NCBI GenBank assembly: GCA_937952095.1
Contig: CALFYG010000067.1
Location: 1 to 5,931, forward strand
Source: an uncultured Micrococcales bacterium
GTDB lineage: Bacteria > Actinomycetota > Actinomycetes > S36-B12 > UBA10799
Length of the DNA stretch: 5,931 bases
Reading direction: 5' to 3'
Shown here: piece after piece, positions 1 through 5,599 of the stretch
Numbering within the stretch: the first letter of the stretch is position 1
Layout of the letters: the number at the start of each line of letters is the position of its first letter
Program-made: the position numbers and the translations under genes
The notes under the pieces: generated by a model
What the model was told of the DNA's origin: nothing
Seen by the model: only the letters and a program-made list of their open reading frames with translations
The model's database searches: none

Positions 1-278
1 GCCTGGCATCGCATTACGCGCCGCGGGCCGAGGTGCATCTCGGTGACCATCCGGCGCCGGGCGATGGCTTCTTGGCACTCAAGCAGGTGCCCACGCCGTC
101 AGGTGCGGTGCGCCTGGCCGAGCCCGAGGACACCCGGGCCTTCGCCGCGGTCCTGTACCGGTCCTTGCGCGACGCCGATGCTCTCGGCCTGCCCGCGGTC
201 TGGGCCCAGCCGCCCGCCGATGGCAGTGCCTTGGCGGTTGCGGTGGGCGATCGGTTGCACCGCGCGTCGGTGCGCTGA
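1..278 (+). CDS. sua5: Sua5-type L-threonylcarbamoyladenylate synthase, C-terminal part
   Basis: This is the 3' end of a gene whose start lies left of the window. The first full codon is at 3, and 91 residues remain before TGA at 276-278. The first visible residues, LASHYAPR, match the conserved linker (PGM..-HYAPR) that joins the YrdC catalytic domain to the C-terminal Sua5 domain. The rest fits a Sua5 domain: a hydrophobic strand (GFLALKQV), then LAEPEDTRAFAAVLYRSLRDAD, in which the segment FAAVLYRSLRDAD is the typical helix before a short acidic/hydrophobic end. The family makes threonylcarbamoyl-AMP from threonine, bicarbonate and ATP for the t6A modification of ANN-decoding tRNAs, and acts in the cytosol. 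The single-domain TsaC form lacks this C-terminal domain, so the gene is of the longer two-domain type. The catalytic domain cannot be inspected here. The identification rests on the linker motif and domain pattern. Confidence 0.85.
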   Translation, partial: LASHYAPRAEVHLGDHPAPGDGFLALKQVPTPSGAVRLAEPEDTRAFAAVLYRSLRDADALGLPAVWAQPPADGSALAVAVGDRLHRASVR

Positions 279-291
279 GGGTCCGAGGTCG

Positions 292-315
292 CCGCGCCGC
301 CGGTCCGTGGCGCGG
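292..315 (+). terminator. GC-only hairpin after sua5, possible terminator
   Basis: CCGCGCC at 292-298 is a perfect complement of GGCGCGG at 309-315. The 10-nt loop can add a G-T and a C-G pair, leaving a loop of 6 nt. The hairpin begins 14 bp after the sua5 stop codon, where a terminator would be expected. No T-tract follows, so it would have to act like the hairpin-only terminators proposed for high-GC actinobacteria. The right arm overlaps the first copy of the 19-bp repeat. Confidence 0.4.
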
Positions 316-368
316 ATCCGTTAGTCCCCAGTCCATCCGTTAGTCCCTCGTCCATCCGTTAGCCCGAA
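312..368 (+). repeat. Three tandem imperfect 19-bp repeats
   Basis: Three contiguous copies lie at 312-330, 331-349 and 350-368, with an exact 19-bp period. The core ATCCGTTAG is identical in all three, at 316-324, 335-343 and 354-362. Copies 2 and 3 share the first 13 bases (GTCCATCCGTTAG). Copies 1 and 2 continue to TTAGTCCC. The array sits between sua5 and the alcohol dehydrogenase gene and ends 62 bp before the latter's ATG. That placement suggests an operator array for the downstream gene, but no regulator is identified. I saw no clear promoter or other element in 369-430. Confidence 0.75.
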
Positions 369-430
369 ACAGCCGTGAACCTCTCACCGGAGTACCGCAG
401 ACTCAGCGGCTACAAGGGCAGACTGGGGCC

Positions 431-1399
431 ATGCGAGCCGCAACGATGACCGCCGTCGACTCACTGGTGGTCGGGGAACGACCCGATCCGCAGCCAGGAC
501 CTGACGAGGTTCTCATCCGCGTCGAGGCCTCGGCCGTCTGCCGCACCGACCTGCAGATCCTGCGCGGCGAGATCCCGACGCATCGCCTGCCCCTGATCCC
601 CGGCCACCAGGTCGTCGGCGAGGTCCTCTCCCCGGGTCCCCTGCAGGGCCACCGCGTCGGGCTGGTGTGGCTCGCACAGGCGTGTGGTGCCTGCCGCTTC
701 TGCCGCAGCGACCGGGAGAACCTGTGCGAATCCGCGCAGTTCACCGGATGGGACCGCGACGGCGGCTACGCCCAACTCGTCACGGCCAAGACCGACTTCG
801 TCCACCCGTTGCCCGAGGGTGATCCTGAGGCCATCGCGCCGTTGTTGTGCGGCGGCGTCATCGGGTTCCGGAGTCTGCGGGTCGCGGGGATCGGCCCGGA
901 GTCCGCCGGAATGCGACTCGGGCTGTTCGGCTTCGGCGCGTCGGCGACGATTGCGATCCAGGTCGCCAACCACTGGGGCTGCGAGAGCTATGTGGTCACC
1001 CGGTCCGCTGCCGAGGCAGAGAGGGCCCGGGCACTCGGCGCAGCGTGGGCGGGGACCTACGACGAGCGACTCCCGGTGCCGTTGGACGCCGCGGTCACCT
1101 TCGCGCCGAGCGGCGACGTGGTCCTGGCTGCTCTCAGGGCCGTCGACCGGGGCGCCGCCGTGGCGATCAACGCGATCCACCTCGACCGGATCCCGCGGTT
1201 CGATTACGACGACCTGTGGTGGGAGCGAAGTCTGCGTTCGGTGGCCAATGTGACGCGCGCGGACGTGCGGGACTTCCTCGCGCTCGTTCCGCAGGCGGGC
1301 ATCCGTACCCAGTACGAGACCCTGCCCCTGTCCGAGGCCCCCACGGCCCTGCAGCGCCTCGAGGCCGGCGACGTGCGTGGAGCATTCGTCCTGATCTAG
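431..1399 (+). CDS. Zinc-dependent alcohol dehydrogenase (MDR superfamily)
   Basis: A 322-residue medium-chain dehydrogenase, predicted to interconvert alcohols and aldehydes or ketones with NAD(P) in the cytosol. The catalytic zinc ligands are visible: C37 in VCRTD, H59 in PGHQVVG and C140 in PLLCGGVIG. The structural zinc site is formed by C85, C88, C91 and C99. The cofactor-binding Rossmann motif is GLFGFGASA at about 164-172. The usual GHE glutamate is Q60. The protein resembles the AdhA-like zinc-binding alcohol dehydrogenase family, though it is slightly short for it. ATG at 431 is chosen because the family begins with MRA; an internal ATG at 446 would remove the first strand. AAGGGCAG at 414-421 is a weak ribosome-binding candidate. 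The gene lies downstream of the 19-bp repeats and 17 bp before the FUSC gene, so the two may be co-transcribed. The substrate cannot be told from sequence. Confidence 0.9.
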   Translation: MRAATMTAVDSLVVGERPDPQPGPDEVLIRVEASAVCRTDLQILRGEIPTHRLPLIPGHQVVGEVLSPGPLQGHRVGLVWLAQACGACRFCRSDRENLCESAQFTGWDRDGGYAQLVTAKTDFVHPLPEGDPEAIAPLLCGGVIGFRSLRVAGIGPESAGMRLGLFGFGASATIAIQVANHWGCESYVVTRSAAEAERARALGAAWAGTYDERLPVPLDAAVTFAPSGDVVLAALRAVDRGAAVAINAIHLDRIPRFDYDDLWWERSLRSVANVTRADVRDFLALVPQAGIRTQYETLPLSEAPTALQRLEAGDVRGAFVLI

Positions 1400-1403
1400 C
1401 CAG

Positions 1404-1417
1404 TACGCTGCGGCGTG
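1404..1417 (+). promoter_or_regulatory. Possible -10 element for a leaderless FUSC transcript
   Basis: TACGCT at 1404-1409 fits the actinobacterial -10 pattern TANNNT. It is followed by exactly 7 nt and then the GTG at 1417, so transcription could begin at or next to the first base of the start codon. No Shine-Dalgarno sequence precedes this GTG, which agrees with leaderless translation. I see no good -35 box, and a six-base match of this kind arises easily by chance. Confidence 0.22.
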
Positions 1418-3651
1418 TGTCGTCCTCGCTGCGGGCCTGGTTGAAGTCCAAGGACCCCGACCATCGCGCCTTGCGGCGTGGCAGTCGGGTGGCCCTCACC
1501 GTTCCCGTGACGCTGGCTGTCCTACTGAATCTGCCCTGGGTGTCCGACGGCGCCCTGATGGGGGCGTTCGCCGCACTGTCGCTGTTGGTCTTCGCGGACT
1601 TCGGCGGACCGCTGCGGCAGCGCTTCATCGCCTACATGATCACCACCGCCGCCGGCATCCCCCTGATCGCGATCGGCGCCTTCGCCGGTCAGCAGCGGTG
1701 GACCGCGGTCGTCGCGATGGCCGTGGTGGCGATGGTCGTCGGGTTGCTCGCCGTCCTGCGCGGACTCATCGCGGCCGCCCAGAGTGTTCTGCTGCTGTCC
1801 ATGGTCCTGGCCCTCACCGCCTCGACCCCCGCCGTCGTCCTTCCGGACCTCGCGTCATGGACCCTGGGTGGCCTGGCCGCGGCCTGCGCAGCCGTGTTCC
1901 TCTGGCCGTCACAGGCGAACCTCCCGATCCCGGGCCTGATCGCCGAGGTCCTCGACGCGGTCGCTGATGCCTCCGACGTCCGCTGGGTGCACCACGGCAC
2001 CCACGAGGAGCTGCTCGCCGCACGCGACCGGGTCAACTCCTCCATCGCCGCCCTGCACGCCAAGTACGACGGCAACCTGCTTCGCCCCTCGGGGGTCACA
2101 AACGCGGACCGCGCGCTGGCCGAGCTCGTCGACGAGGTCAGCCGCCTGCGGTACCTCCAGAAATGGGAGGACGTCGCCGACCACAAGGATCAGCAGGTGG
2201 CAGAGATGACCGCACACCTGTGCGCCCGCATCTCCAACGCTTTGCGGGCCTGTGCGTCACGGCTGCGCGGCGACAGGGATCCGTTGTCGTCGGCGACCTT
2301 GTTCGAGATCCGCACGGAGAACCTCGACCTCACGGCCGATTGGCTGGCCGAGAACCGCAGCACGAAGTCGCCGGAGTACCTGCGCGAGCAGATCGAGGAC
2401 ACCTTCCCCGTACGCGTCATCACGCTGATCACCTCCCGCATCACCGATCAAACGATCGCCGTGAAGCCACGGCCCGGCGATGAGCGCTCGGATCCACCAG
2501 GGGTGCCCGCGCTGGAGGAGAAGCCTCCCGGCCCACTCGACCGACTGCGCATGCACTTGTCCTGGCAGTCCCCCTGGTTCCGCAGCGCCGTCCGTTCCGC
2601 GGTCGCGCTGTCGTTGAGCATCGCCGTGGCCAAATCGGTGAGCCTGCAACACCCGTTCTGGATCGTGCTGGGCACCCTGAGCGCCCTGCGTTTCGACGCC
2701 CTCGGCACCGGCCGGACCGCCAAGCAGGCGCTGATCGGGACCACCGCGGGCGTGGCACTGTCCGCGGTGTGCATCCAGATCATCGGCGGCAACGAGGTCG
2801 TCTGGTGGATCCTGTTCCCGATCGCTCTGTTCTGGGCTGCCTACACACCGGGGACGCTGTCGTTCGCGGTGGGCCAGGCCGGCTTCAGCTTCGTGGTCAT
2901 CGCGATGTTCTCGATCCTGTCCCCGGTCCGTCTCGACACCGCCGCCGCACGCCTCATCGACGTGGGCCTGGGTCTGGCGATCAGCCTCGTGGTGAGCCTT
3001 CTGATGTGGCCGCGTGGCGTCGTCGAGACGCTGTACACCCGCCTGCGCGAAGCGATGCAGGCGGCCTGCGACTACTACGTGGCGTCGGCGGACTGGATGG
3101 CCGGCGGAGCCGTGAACGACCGACTGCTGGCCGAGTACAAGTCGACCTCCGAGAGTGCACTCGACCGCGCACAGGAGGCGCTGGACCTGTCGATCGCGCA
3201 GCGCCCCCCCAAAGCCGTCGCGCTCCAACGGTGGACCGCTCTGGCCAACACCGTGCACCACGTGGACTTCGCGGCGCGGCTGATGCCGCAGGCCGTGGGC
3301 ATCATCCGTCTGCGGGGCGATCAGACGCCCCTGCCGATCCAGCTGTCGGGCCCCCTGATGGCGGGAGCCAACAACGCCCGCGAGGAGTTGATGGCCGCGA
3401 CCAACGCCTGGTGCGATCTGCAGCCCGCCTTCGACGACGACAGCACAGCGGGTGGCTTCGACGGCGCCTTGCCCGAGTTCGAGACCGCCCCAACGGTCCG
3501 CGACCTGCGCCAGGCGATCGACGACTATCTCGCGACCCCCGATGACTGGCATGGAACGGGCAGCGATCCGCGGCCGGTGGTGGCGACGTGGCTCACGGAC
3601 TGGACCGCGCTGTTCGACCGGTCAGCACAGGTGTTGCGGATTCCGGCCTGA
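1417..3651 (+). CDS. FUSC-family inner membrane protein (aromatic acid exporter-like)
   Basis: A 744-residue protein with two hydrophobic halves separated by a soluble region. The first membrane half spans about residues 23-163 and ends in FLWP. A charged, helical region follows at about 170-385. The second membrane half, about 388-532, ends in LLMWPRG, and a soluble tail runs to 744. The halves echo each other: MGAFAALSLLVFADFGGPLR in the first, and WIVLGTLSALRFDALGTGR in the second. This is the duplicated layout of FUSC/YccS-like proteins, some of which export aromatic acids such as fusaric acid. The actual substrate is unknown. The reading frame stays open far upstream inside the dehydrogenase gene, but that part is not FUSC-like. 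GTG at 1417 is the first start after the dehydrogenase stop and leaves a normal N-terminus. It has no clear ribosome-binding site, so coupling or leaderless translation is likely. The gene converges on the YdeI gene. Confidence 0.85.
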   Translation: MSSSLRAWLKSKDPDHRALRRGSRVALTVPVTLAVLLNLPWVSDGALMGAFAALSLLVFADFGGPLRQRFIAYMITTAAGIPLIAIGAFAGQQRWTAVVAMAVVAMVVGLLAVLRGLIAAAQSVLLLSMVLALTASTPAVVLPDLASWTLGGLAAACAAVFLWPSQANLPIPGLIAEVLDAVADASDVRWVHHGTHEELLAARDRVNSSIAALHAKYDGNLLRPSGVTNADRALAELVDEVSRLRYLQKWEDVADHKDQQVAEMTAHLCARISNALRACASRLRGDRDPLSSATLFEIRTENLDLTADWLAENRSTKSPEYLREQIEDTFPVRVITLITSRITDQTIAVKPRPGDERSDPPGVPALEEKPPGPLDRLRMHLSWQSPWFRSAVRSAVALSLSIAVAKSVSLQHPFWIVLGTLSALRFDALGTGRTAKQALIGTTAGVALSAVCIQIIGGNEVVWWILFPIALFWAAYTPGTLSFAVGQAGFSFVVIAMFSILSPVRLDTAAARLIDVGLGLAISLVVSLLMWPRGVVETLYTRLREAMQAACDYYVASADWMAGGAVNDRLLAEYKSTSESALDRAQEALDLSIAQRPPKAVALQRWTALANTVHHVDFAARLMPQAVGIIRLRGDQTPLPIQLSGPLMAGANNAREELMAATNAWCDLQPAFDDDSTAGGFDGALPEFETAPTVRDLRQAIDDYLATPDDWHGTGSDPRPVVATWLTDWTALFDRSAQVLRIPA

Positions 3652-3662
3652 GACGAACTCAG
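3648..3662. other. Small inverted repeat containing both convergent stop codons
   Basis: CTGAG at 3648-3652 and CTCAG at 3658-3662 form a perfect 5-bp stem with an ACGAA loop. The left arm holds the FUSC stop (TGA, 3649-3651) and the right arm holds the YdeI stop (read as TCA on this strand, 3659-3661). It is the only hairpin at the junction. It is short and lacks flanking T-tracts, so a bidirectional terminator role is weakly supported. Confidence 0.3.
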
Positions 3663-4231
3663 AACACCGAACGCCCCTCGGCCGCCGCCGCCACGATCTT
3701 CTCGATCCGGTCGGCCCGCGTCTGCGGGCGCTTCGCCGACTTGACCCAGTAGAGGGCCTGCTTGCGCCGGCCGTCGGTGAACCCGTCGAAGACCGGGCGC
3801 AGATCGCCGAGTGCCTCGGCGAGGTCGTCGGGGACCACCATGGCGTCGACCTCATCGAGGAAGGTGAACATGCCGTTCGTCTTGGCCACCTCGACGGCCC
3901 GGATCCCCGCGGGCTGCAGCAGACCGGCCGCCTCGAGTCGGGCAAGCCGCTGCTTGTTCGGCGCGGACCACACACTGTTCGGCTTACGCGGGGTCAACCG
4001 CAAACCGCTGCGCTCATCATCGAACGTCTGCACCGTGCTGTCGATCCACCCGAAGATGAGGCACTCCTCGACGATGTCGTCGTAGGCGATCGATTGACGA
4101 CCCGTGACCGATCGCCACTGCACCAGCCAGAAGCCACGGTGCTCGAGATGGTTCTCCACGAGCCACTCGTGCAACTCCTGCCGGCTCTCCAGCAGGATCC
4201 GCGGCAGCGGGTTCCGCTCGACGATCGCCAA
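3659..4231 (-). CDS. YdeI/OmpD-associated family protein
   Basis: A 190-residue soluble protein with the hallmarks of the YdeI/OmdA family: FGWID at 60-64 after an acidic helix, TPRKPNSVWS at 80-89 followed by an Asn-Lys pair (92-93), and AKRPQTRADRI at 166-176 near the C-terminus. The length is typical. Members have been linked to outer-membrane protein expression or bacteriocin protection in enterobacteria, but the biochemical role is not established. The outer-membrane link cannot apply as such in an actinobacterium, so no function is claimed. The start is TTG at 4231, the first possible start after an in-frame TGA. Later in-frame starts (TTG at residue 20, GTG at residue 25) would cut into the conserved region. 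It begins 3 nt after the stop of the winged-helix gene, in the same frame and with no Shine-Dalgarno sequence of its own, so translation probably depends on the upstream gene. Confidence 0.85.
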   Translation of the reverse strand: MAIVERNPLPRILLESRQELHEWLVENHLEHRGFWLVQWRSVTGRQSIAYDDIVEECLIFGWIDSTVQTFDDERSGLRLTPRKPNSVWSAPNKQRLARLEAAGLLQPAGIRAVEVAKTNGMFTFLDEVDAMVVPDDLAEALGDLRPVFDGFTDGRRKQALYWVKSAKRPQTRADRIEKIVAAAAEGRSVF

Positions 4232-4234
4232 GGC

Positions 4235-4519
4235 TCAGTCGAACAGGTTGAGCAGATCGCCGATCCGGTGGCCGGCCTCCTCGGGGTGCCGGAACGCACC
4301 CTTGGTGTTGACGCTGTAGGTGTTGCGGCGGCCCACCTTGGTCTTCCGCAGGTACCCGGCACCCTCGAGGTCGGACAGGATGGTCTGGGCAGCGCGTTCC
4401 GTGATCCCCACGGCGGTCGCGATATCCCGGACCCGCGCATCAGGATTGCGGTGGACGTAGACCAGTACGTGTCCGTGGTTGGTCAGGAAGGTCCACTTCC
4501 TGCGCGCTTCCGTCGTCAT
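4235..4519 (-). CDS. Small winged helix-turn-helix (MarR-like) regulator
   Basis: A 94-residue protein that is essentially one DNA-binding domain. An N-terminal helix (KWTFLTNHGHVLVYV, 8-22) is followed by a helix-turn-helix at about 28-55, with the recognition helix around ITERAAQTILSDLE (39-52). A basic wing follows (YLRKTKVGRRNTYSV, 56-70), then a short amphipathic tail. The WTFLTNH opening recurs in small actinobacterial winged-helix regulators annotated as MarR-like. There is no visible ligand domain or metal-binding cysteine cluster; the only cysteines of the longer open frame lie before the chosen start. ATG at 4519 is preferred because GGGAG lies 5 nt upstream. ATG at 4531 and GTG at 4573 lack such a site. 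Its first 80 nt overlap the end of terC in another frame, and the YdeI gene follows 3 nt after its stop. Its target genes are unknown; autoregulation or control of its neighbours is possible. Confidence 0.82.
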   Translation of the reverse strand: MTTEARRKWTFLTNHGHVLVYVHRNPDARVRDIATAVGITERAAQTILSDLEGAGYLRKTKVGRRNTYSVNTKGAFRHPEEAGHRIGDLLNLFD

Positions 4520-5480
4520 CCGGACTCCCATCGCCGCGGTACACACTATCCCTCGGCGACACCTGATCTCCACGTCGGGTGACGAAGAGGCTCGCGGCGA
4601 TGCTCACAGCGATGATCACAGCCACAACTCCGAGGCTCAGCCACGTCGGCATCTTGTAGATATCGACCTGCAGCAGCAGCTTGACACCCACCCAGATGAG
4701 GACCAGCCCCAAGCCCAGTTTCAGATACACGAAACGGTGCATCAGATCGGCGAGCAGGAAGTACATGGCGCGCAGTCCGAGGATGGCGAAGGCGTTGGCG
4801 GTGAACACCAGGAACGGTTCCTGAGTCACGGCGAAGATGGCCGGGATCGAGTCCACCGCGAAGATGATGTCCGTGGTCTCCACGAGCACCAGCACCGCCA
4901 GCAGCGGGGTCGCGAACCATTTCCCGCCCTGCTTGATCCAGAACTTCTGCCCGTGGTACTCGTCGGTGCTCGGGACGGCCCGCTTGAAGAGCTTCATCAC
5001 CTTGGACTTCGAGGGATCGATGTGCTCCGAGCGCTTGCGGATCATCGTCCACCCGGTGATCAGCAGGAACGCCCCGAAGACGTACAGGATCCAGGCGAAC
5101 GACGCGATCAGGGCCGAGCCGGCGGCGATGAAGGCACCGCGGAAGACCAGCGCCCCCACGACCCCGTAGAAGAGCACGCGGTGCTGGTACTGCCGAGGCA
5201 CGGCGAAGTAACTGAAGATGATCGCCCAGACGAAGACGTTGTCGATCGCCAGCGATTTCTCGATGAGGTAACCCGCGTAGTACTGGGCGGCGAACTCCGA
5301 GCCGGCCCACCACCAGATCACGGCCCCGAAGCCCACCCCGAGGGCGACCCACAGAGCCGACCAGATCGCGGCTTCCTCGACCTTGATGACATGGGCGTCG
5401 CGGTGCGCGAACAGATCCACGGCGAGCATCACGAGGATGACGCCCAGGACGGCGAACCAGGCCCACAACGGCACATTCAC
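4440..5480 (-). CDS. terC: TerC-family membrane protein, predicted Mn2+ exporter
   Basis: A 346-residue polytopic membrane protein of the TerC/Alx family. About seven to nine hydrophobic segments lie between residues 5 and 300. Family signatures are clear: an acidic residue in the first membrane helix (D22), EKSLAIDNVFVW at 74-85, and ETTDIIFAVDSIPAIFAVT at 201-219. The acidic residues E74, D80, E201, D204 and D210 are the likely metal-coordinating set. Family members export Mn2+ or otherwise protect against metal stress, and some are linked to tellurite resistance. The start is GTG 5480, with GAAGGAG 7 nt upstream. The frame stays open to a TTG at 5600, but that extension lies within the riboswitch leader. 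The tail after about residue 303 is hydrophilic and acidic, and residues from about 321 overlap the regulator gene. The Mn2+ riboswitch upstream strongly supports manganese as substrate. Confidence 0.93.
   Translation of the reverse strand: MNVPLWAWFAVLGVILVMLAVDLFAHRDAHVIKVEEAAIWSALWVALGVGFGAVIWWWAGSEFAAQYYAGYLIEKSLAIDNVFVWAIIFSYFAVPRQYQHRVLFYGVVGALVFRGAFIAAGSALIASFAWILYVFGAFLLITGWTMIRKRSEHIDPSKSKVMKLFKRAVPSTDEYHGQKFWIKQGGKWFATPLLAVLVLVETTDIIFAVDSIPAIFAVTQEPFLVFTANAFAILGLRAMYFLLADLMHRFVYLKLGLGLVLIWVGVKLLLQVDIYKMPTWLSLGVVAVIIAVSIAASLFVTRRGDQVSPRDSVYRGDGSPDDDGSAQEVDLPDQPRTRTGLRPPQS
4525..4529 (-). promoter_or_regulatory. Ribosome-binding site deciding the regulator start
   Basis: GGGAG on the minus strand ends 5 nt before ATG 4519. 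It lies inside the terC coding sequence and overlaps the upstream ATG candidate at 4531, which favours the downstream start. Confidence 0.55.
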
Positions 5481-5487
5481 TGCATGA

Positions 5488-5494
5488 CTCCTTC
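5488..5494 (-). promoter_or_regulatory. terC Shine-Dalgarno sequence
   Basis: GAAGGAG on the minus strand is a near-ideal ribosome-binding site 7 nt before GTG 5480, and it fixes the terC start. Its GAAGG part is the right arm of the hairpin at 5490-5512, so access to it can be blocked by pairing. Confidence 0.85.
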
Positions 5495-5512
5495 GGTCGT
5501 ATCGGCCGAAGG
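5490..5512 (-). promoter_or_regulatory. Shine-Dalgarno-sequestering hairpin (riboswitch expression platform)
   Basis: On the minus strand, CCTTCGG (5512-5506) pairs perfectly with CCGAAGG (5496-5490) around a 9-nt loop. The left arm contains the 3' strand of riboswitch helix P1, and the right arm contains most of the terC Shine-Dalgarno sequence. This hairpin and P1 cannot form together, which is the expected design of a translational switch. The pairing is seen in the sequence; its operation is inferred. Confidence 0.75.
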
Positions 5513-5590
5513 TCTTTCCAGGCGCTGCGCCCCACGGGTGCCGGGCATGTGCCGTACTGTCGACAACCGCGTCGTGGATACTCCCCTTCG
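5507..5590 (-). promoter_or_regulatory. yybP-ykoY manganese riboswitch aptamer
   Basis: The two conserved ends of the yybP-ykoY aptamer are present in the right order before terC, its classic target. The 5' part is CGAAGGGGAGTA (5590-5579), matching the invariant GGGGAGUA loop. The 3' part is AAAGACCTTCG (5517-5507), matching the family's (C)AAGACCUU. CGAAGG (5590-5585) and CCTTCG (5512-5507) form a 6-bp P1 helix. Between them lie smaller GC-rich hairpins, such as CGAC/GTCG at 5574-5561 and GGCG/CGCC near 5533-5523. These riboswitches sense Mn2+ and usually raise expression of exporters. I assigned it by conserved motifs and context, without a covariance-model search. Confidence 0.87.
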
Positions 5591-5599
5591 CTAGAAGCA

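Noticed and set aside
312..368. CRISPR array
   Set aside because: The repeats are only 19 bp, contiguous and without spacers.
312..368. Complete DosR/DevR palindrome
   Set aside because: Only the AGTCCC half matches. The GGGACT half is absent at the required spacing in every copy.
461..1180. 239-codon open frame on the minus strand opposite the alcohol dehydrogenase
   Set aside because: It is a compositional shadow. The plus-strand frame has full catalytic and structural zinc sites.
847..1416. Upstream extension of the FUSC reading frame
   Set aside because: It runs inside the dehydrogenase gene and encodes Arg/Pro/Gly-rich sequence with no FUSC similarity. It is open only because of high GC.
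2257..3552. 431-codon open frame on the minus strand opposite FUSC
   Set aside because: The translation is a Gln/His/Arg/Gly-rich shadow of FUSC codon usage with no domain pattern.
4520..4573. Longer forms of the winged-helix regulator from GTG 4573 or ATG 4531
   Set aside because: Neither has a ribosome-binding site, and the added residues do not look like the family. ATG 4519 has GGGAG at 5 nt.
5483..5485. ATG just before the terC GTG (ATG-CAG-TGA mini-frame)
   Set aside because: It is only 2 nt from the Shine-Dalgarno sequence and encodes two residues, so it is unlikely to be used.
4479..5594. 371-codon open frame on the plus strand opposite terC
   Set aside because: It is a His/Glu/Asp/Arg-rich mirror of the terC codons with no recognisable protein.
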